Assembly (NCBI GenBank): GCA_030323885.1
Contig: CM059193.1
Span: forward strand, 77,093,447-77,157,446
Length of the DNA stretch: 64,000 nt
Origin: Branchipolynoe longqiensis
Lineage: Eukaryota > Annelida > Polychaeta > Phyllodocida > Polynoidae
Direction of reading: 5' to 3'
In this document: piece after piece, positions 10,605-19,748 of the stretch
How the letters are laid out: every line of letters starts with the position of its first letter
Position numbering within the stretch: the stretch's first letter is position 1
Translations under genes and position numbers: made by a program
The notes under the pieces: model-generated
Databases searched by the model: none
Told to the model about the DNA's origin: nothing
Seen by the model: the letters and a program-made list of their open reading frames with translations, nothing else

Positions 10605-11398
10605 AGCAATACCTCAGGGAGTTTGACGCCCCTGCCTTGCAGAGTTCTAAACCACTGCCTTGTGGTACAGGTCCTTGACAGAACCGAAGGCTAAGGGAGC
10701 AAACCCTAAACAGAAAACCATGTCACTGTGGCAGCATTAAGGGCGGTTGATGTATGGAACTCCCAACATCTCCCGACCAGCCACTGCAGGGACAAATAGT
10801 TTTGCGCCTGTCTTGACATGTTCTTGCCGGTGTGAAACCTCTATTTGCTCCCCGAGAGAGTGCCGCTGGTAACTTGCAAAAGCCAGCAGCACTTCAACAC
10901 TTTTGCAGGCAGCTTTCATGAAATGTAAGATCTACCGCGCAATCGTGCTATCCACCCTACTATACGGAGCCGAGGCCTGGACAGTGTACAGACAGCAGGT
11001 GAAAAAGCTGCATGCCTTCATGATGCGACATCTGCGTTCAATCATGAGGCTAACCTGGAAGGACAAAGTGACGAATAAGGAAATACTCGAACGGATGGGG
11101 CTGCCCTCTATGGAAGATCTTCTGATCAAAAAGAATCTCCGGTGGACTGGACACCTCATGAGGATGTCATCAGACAGGCTACCAAAGCAGATCCTCTATT
11201 CTCAACTGTCTTCTGGCTACAGAAAGAGAGGGCGCCCCCGTCTCCGGTTCAAAGATACCATCAAGAGAAACCTGAAGCTGAGAGACATTAAGACCGACTC
11301 ATGGACGCAACTCTCACAGCAGAGAGCTAAATGGAGAGCGGCAGTCAAGTAATGAAAGCAGTCTTTGTCGCATCGCGACCGACAGCATGATGATGATG
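10605..11398 (+). mobile_element. RTE-like LINE derivative with 13-bp target duplication
   Basis: The element starts AGCAATACCTCAGGGAG and ends in an (ATG)n tail. The 58-bp array unit is interrupted and AGCTATCCGATAT is duplicated at 10592-10604 and 11399-11411. The first roughly 310 bp (the head) recur almost identically at 18526-18840. After it comes a reverse-transcriptase C-terminal reading frame. (TGA)n-type tails are known for RTE-clade LINEs, so that clade is inferred. The head does not look like the normal upstream part of a reverse transcriptase, so the copy is internally deleted or chimeric. Confidence 0.88.
10912..11352 (+). pseudogene. Non-LTR retrotransposon reverse transcriptase, C-terminal fragment
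   Basis: An uninterrupted frame reads KCKIYRAIVLSTLLYGAEAW, then KKLHAFMMRHLRSIMRLTW, then LRWTGHLMRM and RKRGRPRLRFKD before the stop at 11350. In this protein family LLYGAEAW, the RW.GH..RM motif and the GRPR.R..D motif lie after the polymerase thumb, near the end of ORF2. The palm domain with the catalytic FADD-type motif, and the upstream endonuclease, are absent, so the fragment cannot polymerise DNA. The first ATG at 10918 is at the junction with the head and is not a family start. Absence of stops over about 145 codons suggests a recent insertion. Confidence 0.85.
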
Positions 11399-11440
11399 AG
11401 CTATCCGATATGTTGTATGTTGTTATACAGGAAGGAACAC

Positions 11441-11516
11441 TGCCAAATCAATCACCAAGCTACTTTATCAGAGATAATGTCAAATCAATCACTAAGCTAC
11501 TTTATCACTGATAACG
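11441..11516. repeat. 37-bp direct duplication
   Basis: CAAATCAATCACCAAGC followed by TACTTTATCAGAGATAATGT occurs twice in tandem, with a few substitutions, at the right edge of the 58-bp array. Confidence 0.8.
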
Positions 11517-11699
11517 TACAAAATCAAGAACAGAAATTATCCTCGCTCATATCGCTCAGTATAGTCAATTTAATGCGTTAGGGATTGGATACCTACGCTG
11601 TTTAGGCTATAAATAAAAGAATGCCATTTTCAATCTCAATGGGAATGATTCTTGTATAACCAAAGTTATGCATTCTTGATAGATTAGAAGTCAGCATTG

Positions 11700-12032
11700 T
11701 TTGTTGGGGTTTTTACATCCAGCAACAACTTCGATCATATCAGAACGTGTACCCACTTGTGACTACGCACACTGGTGGCGACTTTATAGTGCTGCCTTAC
11801 TGGGAGACCAGACTGCTGGCACTGTGACGCGATATTCCATTCAGTCACTGTATCCTGATCCGAAGCAACCCAGTTCTGGCCTTATTCTATTTTAATGGCG
11901 AGGACCAGGCTTAGTAGTAGCACCATGTACCATTTTTCTACATCATTAGTTTAACTCTGTCTGGATTTGAATCCACGACCTTCCAGGTGGGATGCCAACC
12001 AGCACTCTTACCAGCTCAGCTATCCTGTCCAG
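11700..12032 (-). mobile_element. SINE-A, full length but diverged
   Basis: The tail complement TTTGTTGGGGTTTTTACATC is followed by the body complement (GACTTTATAGTGCTGCC, GTCACTGTATCCTGATCC). The head complement (TTGAATCCACGACCTTCC, CTTACCAGCTCAGCTATCC) is displaced by a short insertion near 11925-11955. Identity to the other copies is lower than for the 1.8 and 46.7 kb copies. Confidence 0.8.
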
Positions 12033-13048
12033 TGTAACGATGTCAATAATCAGAACCCTAAAGCAAAAAACAAAAAAACACATCCCACACTCCATTTAGA
12101 AAAAACAACCTCCCCCCCCCCCATTAAAACCCGGTGTGACCATAACCAGTGAAGGAGGTGGCTTTTTATTTGGTGTTTATACTATTTAGTGAAATACGCC
12201 AACATATATGACCTCGCTGATGAAACCTTGTCAACAAACCAGCGCCATGCATGTCAGGAATTTATAATACTACTCTATAAATACTACCACCGGTCTTCGT
12301 GGCTACCAAGTTATGTGGTCTATATTGACCATATAGCTGTGAATAGACATGCAAACAGCGAGTTGTGGATATGTGATTATCATGCGATGCCAGTGTTAAA
12401 TTGTCAATATTTTGCGGTGAGAGTTAAGTAGGTCAGTGGTGCACAATGTGTGCTGTTAAGAATGAGTTAGATATCATATCAGCTAGCTAACCCACCATAT
12501 GTCCTGGTTCCCCGAATGTAAAATGGCTAAATCTTGAATCTGTGGTTGCGGAGGTGGTTGTGAAATCAATACAGACAAAGAGAAAGGAAGAGTATAAAGT
12601 GTAAAGAAGGAGAGAGAGTCAAGCCCTCTGATTTATTATTTATATGGTTACATGTGTTCATTGTAGAGTATCACCCCACCCCTTTCCCCCAATAGGAAAC
12701 AAGCATTCTTAGCCCTACCAATAGGGATCCAGCATTCCTGGTCCCCATGGCTACCAGTGGTCTGCCCACCACCACCACCAAGCTGTCTGGTCCCATGACC
12801 ACCACCAACCTTGACCCTGAGTGTGGTGATCCTACCCAGCAGAGGGGGAAGGGCATAGGCCCTGAGTGCCCTCACATCCAGCCCTGCCAGCACCACTATG
12901 TCTATTTACATCCCACTCAGGCACCACCAGCACTTACATATATATACATACATGCGCTTGGTCACGTACACCTGATCAGTAATAGAACATTTGCATTCCC
13001 CCCGATGCTGTAAATCGGAATATTTTACACGAAGTAACACTACGTTAG
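12033..13048. other. No recognisable gene
   Basis: Mixed sequence with a C run at 12113-12122 and a short CCACCACCACC patch near 12770. Open stretches here are Pro/Thr/His-rich in several frames and show no family resemblance. No SINE or MITE ends were seen. Confidence 0.35.
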
Positions 13049-13365
13049 TTAAGGCTGCATAGTATGATGAAAGCATCACATTTGTCGAATTCCAAAACAC
13101 TTAGCTACATTTTGTTCTATAGCAGTGTTTCCAACCTGGAGGTATTGAGAATTCTTGAGGTTTTGCATTGCGGGCGTGGAACCCGAGTAGCGGCAGCCGC
13201 GAGCCTGCTAGAGAGTCTAGGGGCATATCCCCCCCCCCCCCCCCAACATTTTTGTTCTTTTTAAATGGGCTATTTGAGGTCATTTCTAAGGAAATAATGT
13301 AAGTAGATTATAATAACCAACCTGATGTATTTATCTAAAAATATGGTAATTTAAAAAAAAAAACC
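13049..13365. mobile_element. MITE-1, degraded and interrupted
   Basis: The left end GGCTGCATAGTATGATGAAA and the right-half block GATTATAATAACCAACCTGA are present. Between them is unrelated sequence with a C run at 13230-13243, and the right terminal repeat is lost in an A-rich run. Confidence 0.6.
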
Positions 13366-14240
13366 TATTGAATTATACTTTGAGAAACACAAATACAATG
13401 ACAGTGGCACGGGACAAGCTAAATCACAATTCCTTTGAAAATATTTCCCCTAGGCGAGGTATTAAGTCTGACATATCTGCCCTTGTAAACAGTTCAGCTA
13501 TATGTGGAAAACACAGGTGTGTATTTATTTACCAATAGCCCATAACCACAGAGTTGACGGTGAATGGTGGGACATGGTGGGACTTAATGTCATTGATTGA
13601 TGATTTAGGAGTTGATGCCGTGATGAGGATATCCCGTAATGACCGGTGAGTACCTACCTGCTCAGTACTAGAATAGACCCTTTCCGTGCAGCATGTGCTC
13701 ATGGTTGGTTGGTTGGTTGTTTGTTGGAGCTTTGCAACATGCATGGTCATATCAGTCTGGAGATTTTTTTTTCTAAGAAGGACGTCAGAACTAAAGCATT
13801 TCATAATACCCAAAACGACAAAAACCAGCACCAACCTACGAGAAAATAGAATAGAAATGCCAAATATAATAGCAATATTTTTTAAAGGCAGGTCTTTCTT
13901 TAATGCCAGTTTAATCAAGCTATTACAGTGTAGCAAGTTCTTTGAAACACATTTGATCTATATATAGAAGTTTTATATTTGGAACTAGAGTAATAGTTGC
14001 TTTTCTGGTCGTTTTTTTTCCTTAATTGATTCATGTTTTCTATTATTTATGATGGTTCATAACAAGTACATAGAATGAGTATGGTGCAGCAGTCACCATA
14101 TACAAAACCTTTGAAACGAGTCTTTGTTGATAAAAATTCATGTTTTAAATCTAAATATAGAGAAATCGAGGCTTTTCACTAGATATGGCTATAATTCCTA
14201 CTTCAGTTGTTGCCTGTGTTGACATCATTCATCAAAGCGT
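13366..14240. other. No recognisable gene
   Basis: AT-rich sequence containing a TTGGTTGGTTGG stretch near 13705 that resembles a SINE-A tail complement without a body. Nothing else was recognised. Confidence 0.35.
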
Positions 14241-14285
14241 CCTGATATGACCGTATATGTTGCTAGGACGTAAAACAAACAAAAA
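14241..14285 (+). mobile_element. SINE-A 3' tail fragment
   Basis: Only the last part of the body (CCTGATATGACCGTATATG, TTGCTAGGACGTAAAAC) and an AAACAAAAA tail are present, as expected for an extreme 5' truncation. Confidence 0.8.
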
Positions 14286-14423
14286 GATCATTCATCAAGA
14301 AGTCATGACAACCTCACATTTTGATAGTTGGTGTTTTCTTATTTTATTGTTTTCTTATTCATGAGTAGTCATTGTATGCACTGCATTCAAAGGTCATTCA
14401 AGAGTTTGTGTACAAACTTACTA

Positions 14424-14518
14424 CAGTATAACGCCGTTAAACCAAACTTGAAGGGACCCTAGAAATTTGTTTGGATTAAGCGATCATTGATTTAACCAAG
14501 CTTTGGCTTCGACTTTGA
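14424..14518. mobile_element. MITE-4 relative, left-end fragment
   Basis: Begins CAGTATAACGCCGTTAAACC after a TA and continues with GTTTGGATTAAGCGATCAT, matching the terminal repeat style of the full element about 90 bp to the right. The partner end is missing. Confidence 0.7.
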
Positions 14519-14603
14519 CTTGGTGTTGGCAAAATCGCAGGTGCATTATGAATGTAATATACAATGTATGTGGACACTTTTATTATTGTTTTTTATGTAT
14601 ATA

Positions 14604-14935
14604 CAGTATAACCCTGTTAAGCCAAGCTCGGTTAAACCAAACGATCGTTTCATCCAAACCTTTTTTGGCAGCCCGTCAAAATACTACCATTTATCATAAA
14701 AAGGTTGGTTGGGTCTCAGATGACCTTATAACCACATACAAGTTTGGTTTAACCGCACCGGATGTGGCCTGGGTCCGACAATTTTGTTTGGATTAACCGA
14801 TAATTTGGATTAACCGACTTTGGTTTAACCAAATTTTTTATATGATAAATGGTATTATTTTGCGGGGCCGCTGAAAAAAGTTTGGATTAACCGATCGTTT
14901 GGTTTAACCGAGCTTGGTTTAACGGGGTTATACTG
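14604..14935. mobile_element. MITE-4: Tc1/mariner-type (pogo/Tigger-like) MITE
   Basis: The left arm CAGTATAACCCTGTTAAGCC is matched by the right-arm complement ending GGGGTTATACTG, and inverted complementarity extends over about 45 bp (GGTTAAACCAAACGATCG on both sides). A TA dinucleotide flanks each end. CAGT-starting ends with a TA target are typical of pogo/Tigger elements. A second inner inverted repeat (ACTACCATTTATCATA and TATGATAAATGGTATT) allows a near-complete hairpin. No transposase is encoded. Confidence 0.88.
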
Positions 14936-14984
14936 TATGTATTTGTGACGGTGCCCCACAACCCCAGTTTCAACGCACGTGTTG

Positions 14985-15312
14985 CGTACCGGACGCGGTG
15001 GCTAAATCTGTAGAGCACATGCTTCCCGTGCGGAAGGTCGGGAGGTCAATTCCCAGTCGAGTCGAACCAATGACTTACAAAATTGATACTTGTTGATTCC
15101 TAGCCAGGAGCTCGGCATTATTAGGATAGGGCAAGGACTGGTTGGCTCGGTGTCAGGAAAATGACTGAGTGCGATATCAGGTGATGGTGCTGACAGCCTG
15201 GTTCCCAGTGTGGCAGCACTATATAGTCGCCATCAGTACACTGTCACAAGTCAGTACCCGTCCTGATATAACCTTAGATGTTTCCAGGTCGTCAAACTCC
15301 CAACAACCAACC
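14985..15312 (+). mobile_element. SINE-A, head type II, near full length
   Basis: Head ACCGGACGCGGTGGCTAAAT, GAGCACATGCTTCCCGTG, a B-box region with GTCAATTCCCAGTCGAG, then the complete body and a CCCAACAACCAACC tail. Several substitutions in the B box suggest an older copy. Confidence 0.88.
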
Positions 15313-15649
15313 ATAGAAAATTAATTCTTGCCCCTGCTGTCAGATACAGGCGGGTTGGTGGTGGAAATCGCCTATTTTGGTGTAAATTTGACGCGCAGGC
15401 TCACGCTATTCGGTGAGAGCTGGTTATCACTTGGTGGGTCTACATGACTGTTTCTCTCCGTATTTATGAGGTCAGGTTGACAATGGCACATTTAATCACT
15501 GCTTTAATGAAGTGCACCATTCCCATGCAATGTGGTAGCCATTCAAAGATAGGCCTACTCCACACTCATTATTGGTTGAAATCCATACTATATTAATGCC
15601 AAAAGAGCAACTATATCCACTTTGAGAATTCTTATGATAGTGTAGCGGT
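15313..15649. other. No recognisable gene
   Basis: Mixed sequence. The motif GGTTGGTGGTGGAAATCGCC near 15353 resembles the complement of GGCGATTTCCACTACCAACC near 50280, so a low-copy dispersed repeat is present. Nothing else was recognised. Confidence 0.35.
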
Positions 15650-15795
15650 CTGCACTGACCTCTCAGGCAAGGAGCCGCATAGACAGGTAGGCGTGGGTAG
15701 TGTGTTGATATCAGGGAGCCTAGGTGGTGTAATGGTTAGCACACTGGCCCGGAATGCAAAGAGATGTGGGTTCGAGTCCCGCTCTAGGCGCAATA
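15650..15795 (+). mobile_element. tRNA-like repeat C, copy 2 (best-preserved tRNA fold)
   Basis: The leader GACAGGTAGGCGTGGGTAG is followed at 15720 by a tRNA-like unit. Acceptor GCCTAGG pairs with TCTAGGC; the D arm is TGGTGTAATGGTTAGCAC; the T arm is GTGGG-TTCGAGT-CCCGC. The anticodon arm CTGGC...GCAAA is only partly paired and lacks the conserved T before the anticodon. I therefore call it a tRNA-derived repeat, not a working tRNA gene. The leader shared with the 7.8 and 22.0 kb copies supports this. Confidence 0.7.
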
Positions 15796-15917
15796 TTTCC
15801 AATTTTCATCACCCCCACGACAATAGGAAGCTAGTTGTAAAGTGATTTAACGATGTATTATATATATATTTATTTAATACTGAACTTTATCCTCCTGAGA
15901 CCTCAGTTAAACCCTAA

Positions 15918-16390
15918 AGCTGCATAGTTTGATGAAAGTATACATTTTTGTAAAACATTTACGAAAATTTATGATGAAAGTTTAAAAACATGCATAAATT
16001 TGATCCTGCATATCCAACTTAGATACTGATGCACTCATTATGCATTTTACTTGATACGACCTGTCACTACTGAAACCCATGGTATCCAGCATTTTGACAT
16101 GCACACCAAAATTAAGTTGCCATAGTTTCAAGTTAACGTGAGTTAACATAAGTTAATTTAAACTAAAGTAAAGTAAATTATAACAACCAACATAATATAG
16201 CTATCGAAAAAAATAGCGCAGAAAGTGAAGATCATGTGATTATGGAACTTTTAATATGTGAATAATAACAAGTTAACGTGAGTTAACATAAGTTAATTTA
16301 AACTAAAGTAAAGTAAATTATAACAACCAACATAATATAGCTATCGAAAAAAATAGCGCAGAAAGTGAAGATCATGTGATTATGGAACTT
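15918..16390. mobile_element. MITE-1 with 140-bp duplication of its right end
   Basis: The left end AGCTGCATAGTTTGATGAAA and right end GATTATGGAACTTTTAA are diverged. The right 140 bp, including the terminal repeat, is present twice in tandem, so the element appears to have two right ends at about 16250 and 16390. Confidence 0.75.
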
Positions 16391-16406
16391 TTAATATGTG
16401 AATAAT
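16131..16406. repeat. 140-bp perfect or near-perfect tandem duplication
   Basis: The stretch starting AGTTAACGTGAGTTAACATA at 16131 starts again at 16271 and reads identically by eye through ATGTGAATAAT. High identity implies a recent event compared with the age of the MITE. Confidence 0.95.
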
Positions 16407-16451
16407 ATTCTGTAGTAACCCCTCCCCCTCTTTTTCTTCCAGTTTCTACTA

Positions 16452-16982
16452 CAGTAAAACCTCTCTAACCGACCACCTCCACATATCTACCACTCCCCTA
16501 TATCGATCGCTTTATTTGGGTCCCAACAATACCCTTGTAACTATATTCCAACTGACTAAACCGATCACCTCCCTAAATGGACCACTTAAAGCTGCATAGT
16601 CCGATGACAACATCAAATTTTCAAAATCAAAATAATTATCTAAATTGGATTCTACATATCTACCTTCGATACTGGTGCACTTATTACACATCTGTTGTGA
16701 CACATATGGGAATAGTGAGGCAATTGAATAGAACCTGTTACTGCAGAAGGCTATGGTGTCAGAGTTTTGGCAAGCATGCCAACATTAATTTAGTATGATT
16801 ACACTTCAAATATTTCAAAAGTTACCCACTTAAAATAAAAGTTTACTTCAAGCTAAAGTAAGGTACATTATAATGATCAACCTAATGTATTTATCTCAGA
16901 AAATGTCAAAATGTCAAAAACCATCGGACTATGCAACTTTAAAGTCGGTCCCAAGGTCGGTCGATGTAGAGAGGTTTTACTG
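16452..16982. mobile_element. MITE-3 (Tigger-like ends) with MITE-1 nested inside
   Basis: The ends CAGTAAAACCTCTCTAACC and GTAGAGAGGTTTTACTG are flanked by TA at 16450-16451 and 16983-16984. Outside the nested MITE-1 the element matches the uninterrupted relative at 27778-27969 (shared CTATATCGATCGCTTTATTT and CACCTCCCTAAATGGACC). Confidence 0.88.
16590..16938. mobile_element. MITE-1, reference copy, 349 bp, TTAA target
   Basis: The terminal repeats AGCTGCATAGTCCGATG and CATCGGACTATGCAACT are flanked by TTAA at 16586-16589 and 16939-16942. It sits inside MITE-3, and the empty equivalent at 27924-27931 has a single TTTAAA, so the TTAA duplication is read directly. TTAA targets are typical of piggyBac-type elements, but the ends do not start with the usual CC, so the superfamily stays open. 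Confidence 0.93.
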
Positions 16983-17098
16983 TATATGTTTATGATCAAT
17001 GCTTTAGCAAACCTATGAACATACACTTTTATTCACACTTCGTTTGTCCGTTTGCTCCTACTAGTTCAAACCATTGTTGATAGCGTTCACGCTCAAGA

Positions 17099-17450
17099 CC
17101 AGACGAGATGGCAGTATGAGTTGAGTGTCCGTCTTCCGTTTTTGGTAGATCATGGGATTCGAACCCATGGGTTCGAACCCATGTCAAGTCAAACCAATTA
17201 CTTAAAAATTTATACTTGTCGCTTCCTAGCCTGATGCTCTGCATTATTAGGATATGGCAAGGACTGGTTGGCTCAGTGTCAGGATAATGTGACTGAGTGG
17301 GATATCAGGCCATAGTGCTTGCAGCCTGGTCTCCCAGTGGAACAGCACTATAAAGCCGCCATGACTGTGTACTGTCAGAAGTCAGTACCCGTCCTGATAT
17401 GACCTTAGATGTTGGTAAGACGTTAAACTCCAACAACCAGCCAACAATCC
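17099..17450 (+). mobile_element. SINE-A, head type I, full length
   Basis: Head CCAGACGAGATGGCAGTATG, GTGTCCGTCTTCCGTTTTTG, with CCCATGGGTTCGAACCCATG duplicated around the B box. The full body and a CTCCAACAACCAGCCAAC tail follow. Confidence 0.9.
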
Positions 17451-17580
17451 AGTTTCTACTATATCTTGATGATCAATGCTTTAGAAAACTTGAGGAGATA
17501 ACAAAAACTGAACGTTATACATACATTTATTCACACTCCTTAAGTTACAACCATGCTTATTTGCACCCACTACTACAGTA

Positions 17581-18496
17581 CCTGGGCCTATATGTATGAG
17601 TCAATTTTTAACCCGACTGGGGTTAAAGCAGCGTGCCGGGTTATCTAACCCCGGGGTTCCAAATGTGTCACGGGGGATGTATGTGACCAAAGCGCGCCCG
17701 AGTTAGCTAACTTATTAGTTATTTAGCAACTTAGGGGACCACGGCGGCGGCAATTTGTTTACTTTATATTCGTCGATTCGACAATATGAATAACACCGCC
17801 GATGTAACTGCTACGTTAATATTGCTTCGAATTAAATTGATAAAATTTCACTATTTGGCTATGTAACTTTGTTAAATATGATCGCATTGAATAGATTTGG
17901 GCCTAATATATAGCCGCCATGGCGGCGGTGCCGATTTGTTTACTTTACATTCGTCGATTCGACACTATTAATATCGCCGCCAATGCGGCTGTGGCCTTAA
18001 TAACGCTTTGAATTTAGGGTTAAATTGGTAAAATTTCACTTATTGCGTATGTAATTCTGTTAAATATGGTCGCATTGAATAGATTTGGCCCTAATATATA
18101 GCCGCCGATTCGGCGGCTATGGACAGTATGGATATCGACGTCCATGCGGCAGCGGCGATTTGTTTACTTTACATTCGTCGATTCGACACTATTAATATCG
18201 CCGCCAATGTGGCGGTAGCCTTAATAACACTTCGAATTTAGGGTTAAATTGATAAAAATTTCACTTATTGCGTATCTAATTCTGTTAAATATGGTCGCAT
18301 TGAATAGATTTGGGCCGAGTCGGTGCCTAACCCCACCTTTAACCCTCCTTTCGCATGGGGTTAGTGCAGGCGACTTTACCCTCGCCGAGTTAGTTTAACC
18401 CCGACACATACATACGCAGTTTTCGCCTCTAACCCGGGAAATCCGCACGACGCAGGGTTACCACCTCTAACCCGGGCTCATACATATAGGCCCAGG
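17581..18496. mobile_element. Element-5, copy 2, inverted, three subrepeats
   Basis: The ends CCTGGGCCTATATGTATGA and TCATACATATAGGCCCAGG are flanked by TA on both sides. Three subrepeats start at about 17751, 17932 and 18156, each with TTTGTTTACTTTA, TTCGTCGATTCGAC and TCGCATTGAATAGATTTGG. The 4158-4892 copy has two. GC-rich motifs such as CGCCGCCAATGCGGC alternate with AT-rich ones. Confidence 0.85.
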
Positions 18497-18525
18497 TACT
18501 GCAGGTATGCAGGTATTGCAGGTAT

Positions 18526-18838
18526 AGCAATACCTCAGGGAGGTTGACGCCCCTGCCCTGCAGAGTTGTAAACCACTGCCTTGTGGTACAGGTTCTTGAC
18601 AGAACCGAAGGCTAAGGGAGCAAACCCTAAACAGAAAACCATGTCACTGTGGCAGCTTTAAGGGCGGTTGATGTATGGAACTCCCAACATCTCCCGACCA
18701 GCCACTGCAGGGACAAATAGTTTTGTGCGTGTCTTGACATGTTCTTGCCGGTGTGAAACCTCTATTTGCTCCCCGAGAGAGTGCCGCTGGTAACTTGCAA
18801 AAGCCAGCAGCACTTCAACACTTTTGCAGGCAGCTTTC

Positions 18839-18875
<37 letters not shown>

Positions 18876-18906
18876 CGACGACGACGACGACGACGACTAC
18901 TACGAC
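18526..18906 (+). mobile_element. Head-only derivative of the RTE-like element, with (TGA)n tail
   Basis: From AGCAATACCTCAGGGAG to GCAGGCAGCTTTCATGA this is nearly identical to the head at 10605-10917. Instead of continuing into reverse-transcriptase sequence it passes straight into (ATG)n, then (ACG)n and (ACT)n. The architecture is that of a SINE whose tail matches its LINE partner. No clear target duplication is visible, partly because the left flank is itself a short GCAGGTAT repeat. Confidence 0.82.
18839..18906. repeat. (ATG)n-(ACG)n-(ACT)n compound microsatellite
   Basis: Trinucleotide tail of the preceding element, drifting from ATG to ACG to ACT units. It yields artefactual poly-Asp, poly-Met and poly-Thr frames. 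Confidence 0.95.
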
Positions 18907-19229
18907 TACTACAGTACCAGTTCAAACCTGTGTTGGTCGCGATCACGCTCATCTCCAATGGACGTGGTGCTTCTTATGCACCACATGGGTACATTCTTTG
19001 GCGCGCGTCACGTGGTCGGCTGCGCCCGTGGTGCGGGCGGGCGGGCGGGCCCGCCCCGCGCGCTGTCCTCATCTCGGTGTTGTGGACCCGTACACGGTCG
19101 CCCGCACACAGGTTGGGGCTGTGACCGAGTACCTGAGGAATGTGTGGTATGTCGTGTGTGCATGGGGCGGGGCTCGCCGCCATTACGGCATGGAGTGCCC
19201 GTGTTCCGGTGTTGCGGATTCCGAGGGAC
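18907..19229. other. GC- and CpG-rich stretch, no gene recognised
   Basis: Contains GCGGGCGGGCGGGCC and many CpG. Open frames here have skewed Arg/Gly/Pro/His content and look non-coding. It could be a fragment of a GC-rich transposon joined to the satellite that follows. Confidence 0.35.
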
Positions 19230-19595
19230 ATTCAAATGCATTGTCAACGGCTGTGAGCAAATCTTCATACAGAAAAAATCAAATATCTCTAAAATTACAC
19301 CACCTAAAAACAAATCGCTTCGTACACATATAGAAAACATCGTTACCAAAAAGATTATATTAAATTTATATGGTTAGGGTTCTTGATTACTATTTATTTT
19401 GAATAAAACTAATGTTTTGCACTGCGCGTACCGTCAAACTCAAGGCATTGTCAATGGTCGTGAGCAATCTTCATACAGAAAATACAGGAAAAGTTAGATA
19501 TCTCTAAAACGACACCACCTAGAAACAAATCGTTTGGTACACATATAGAAAACATCTTTACCAAAAACATTATATTAAATTTATAAGGTTAGTGA
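19230..19595. repeat. About 205-bp satellite-like repeat, cluster 1 (2 units)
   Basis: Two units share GTGAGCAA-TCTTCATACAG, TATCTCTAAAA, CACCACCTA-AAACAAATCG, ACACATATAGAAAACATC and ATTATATTAAATTTATA. Two further units lie at 21365-21775. Confidence 0.9.
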
Positions 19596-19667
19596 TGATG
19601 CTGTTCGATTTTGACGCATGCGCAGAAGCAATGTGTCCCTGGGAAACTGCAACACCGGTATTATTAA

Positions 19668-19741
19668 AGTTGCATATTCCGATGGTTTTGAGTCTGCATA
19701 CATTTTTAGATCGATATATTATTAGGTCCATCATTATAATC
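19668..19741. mobile_element. MITE-1, left-end fragment
   Basis: TTAA followed by AGTTGCATATTCCGATGG and TTTTGAGT, broken off after about 75 bp, directly before a second MITE-1 in the same orientation. Confidence 0.75.
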
Positions 19742-19748
19742 TGTTTAA

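Noticed and set aside
15720..15794. Functional tRNA gene
   Set aside because: Acceptor, D and T arms look good, but the anticodon stem has two mismatched pairs and the base before the anticodon is not T. The leader shared with two other copies points to a repeat.
18766..19377. 203-codon frame with a poly-Asp run
   Set aside because: It starts in the LINE head, passes through a trinucleotide tail and ends in GC-rich and satellite DNA; no family features.
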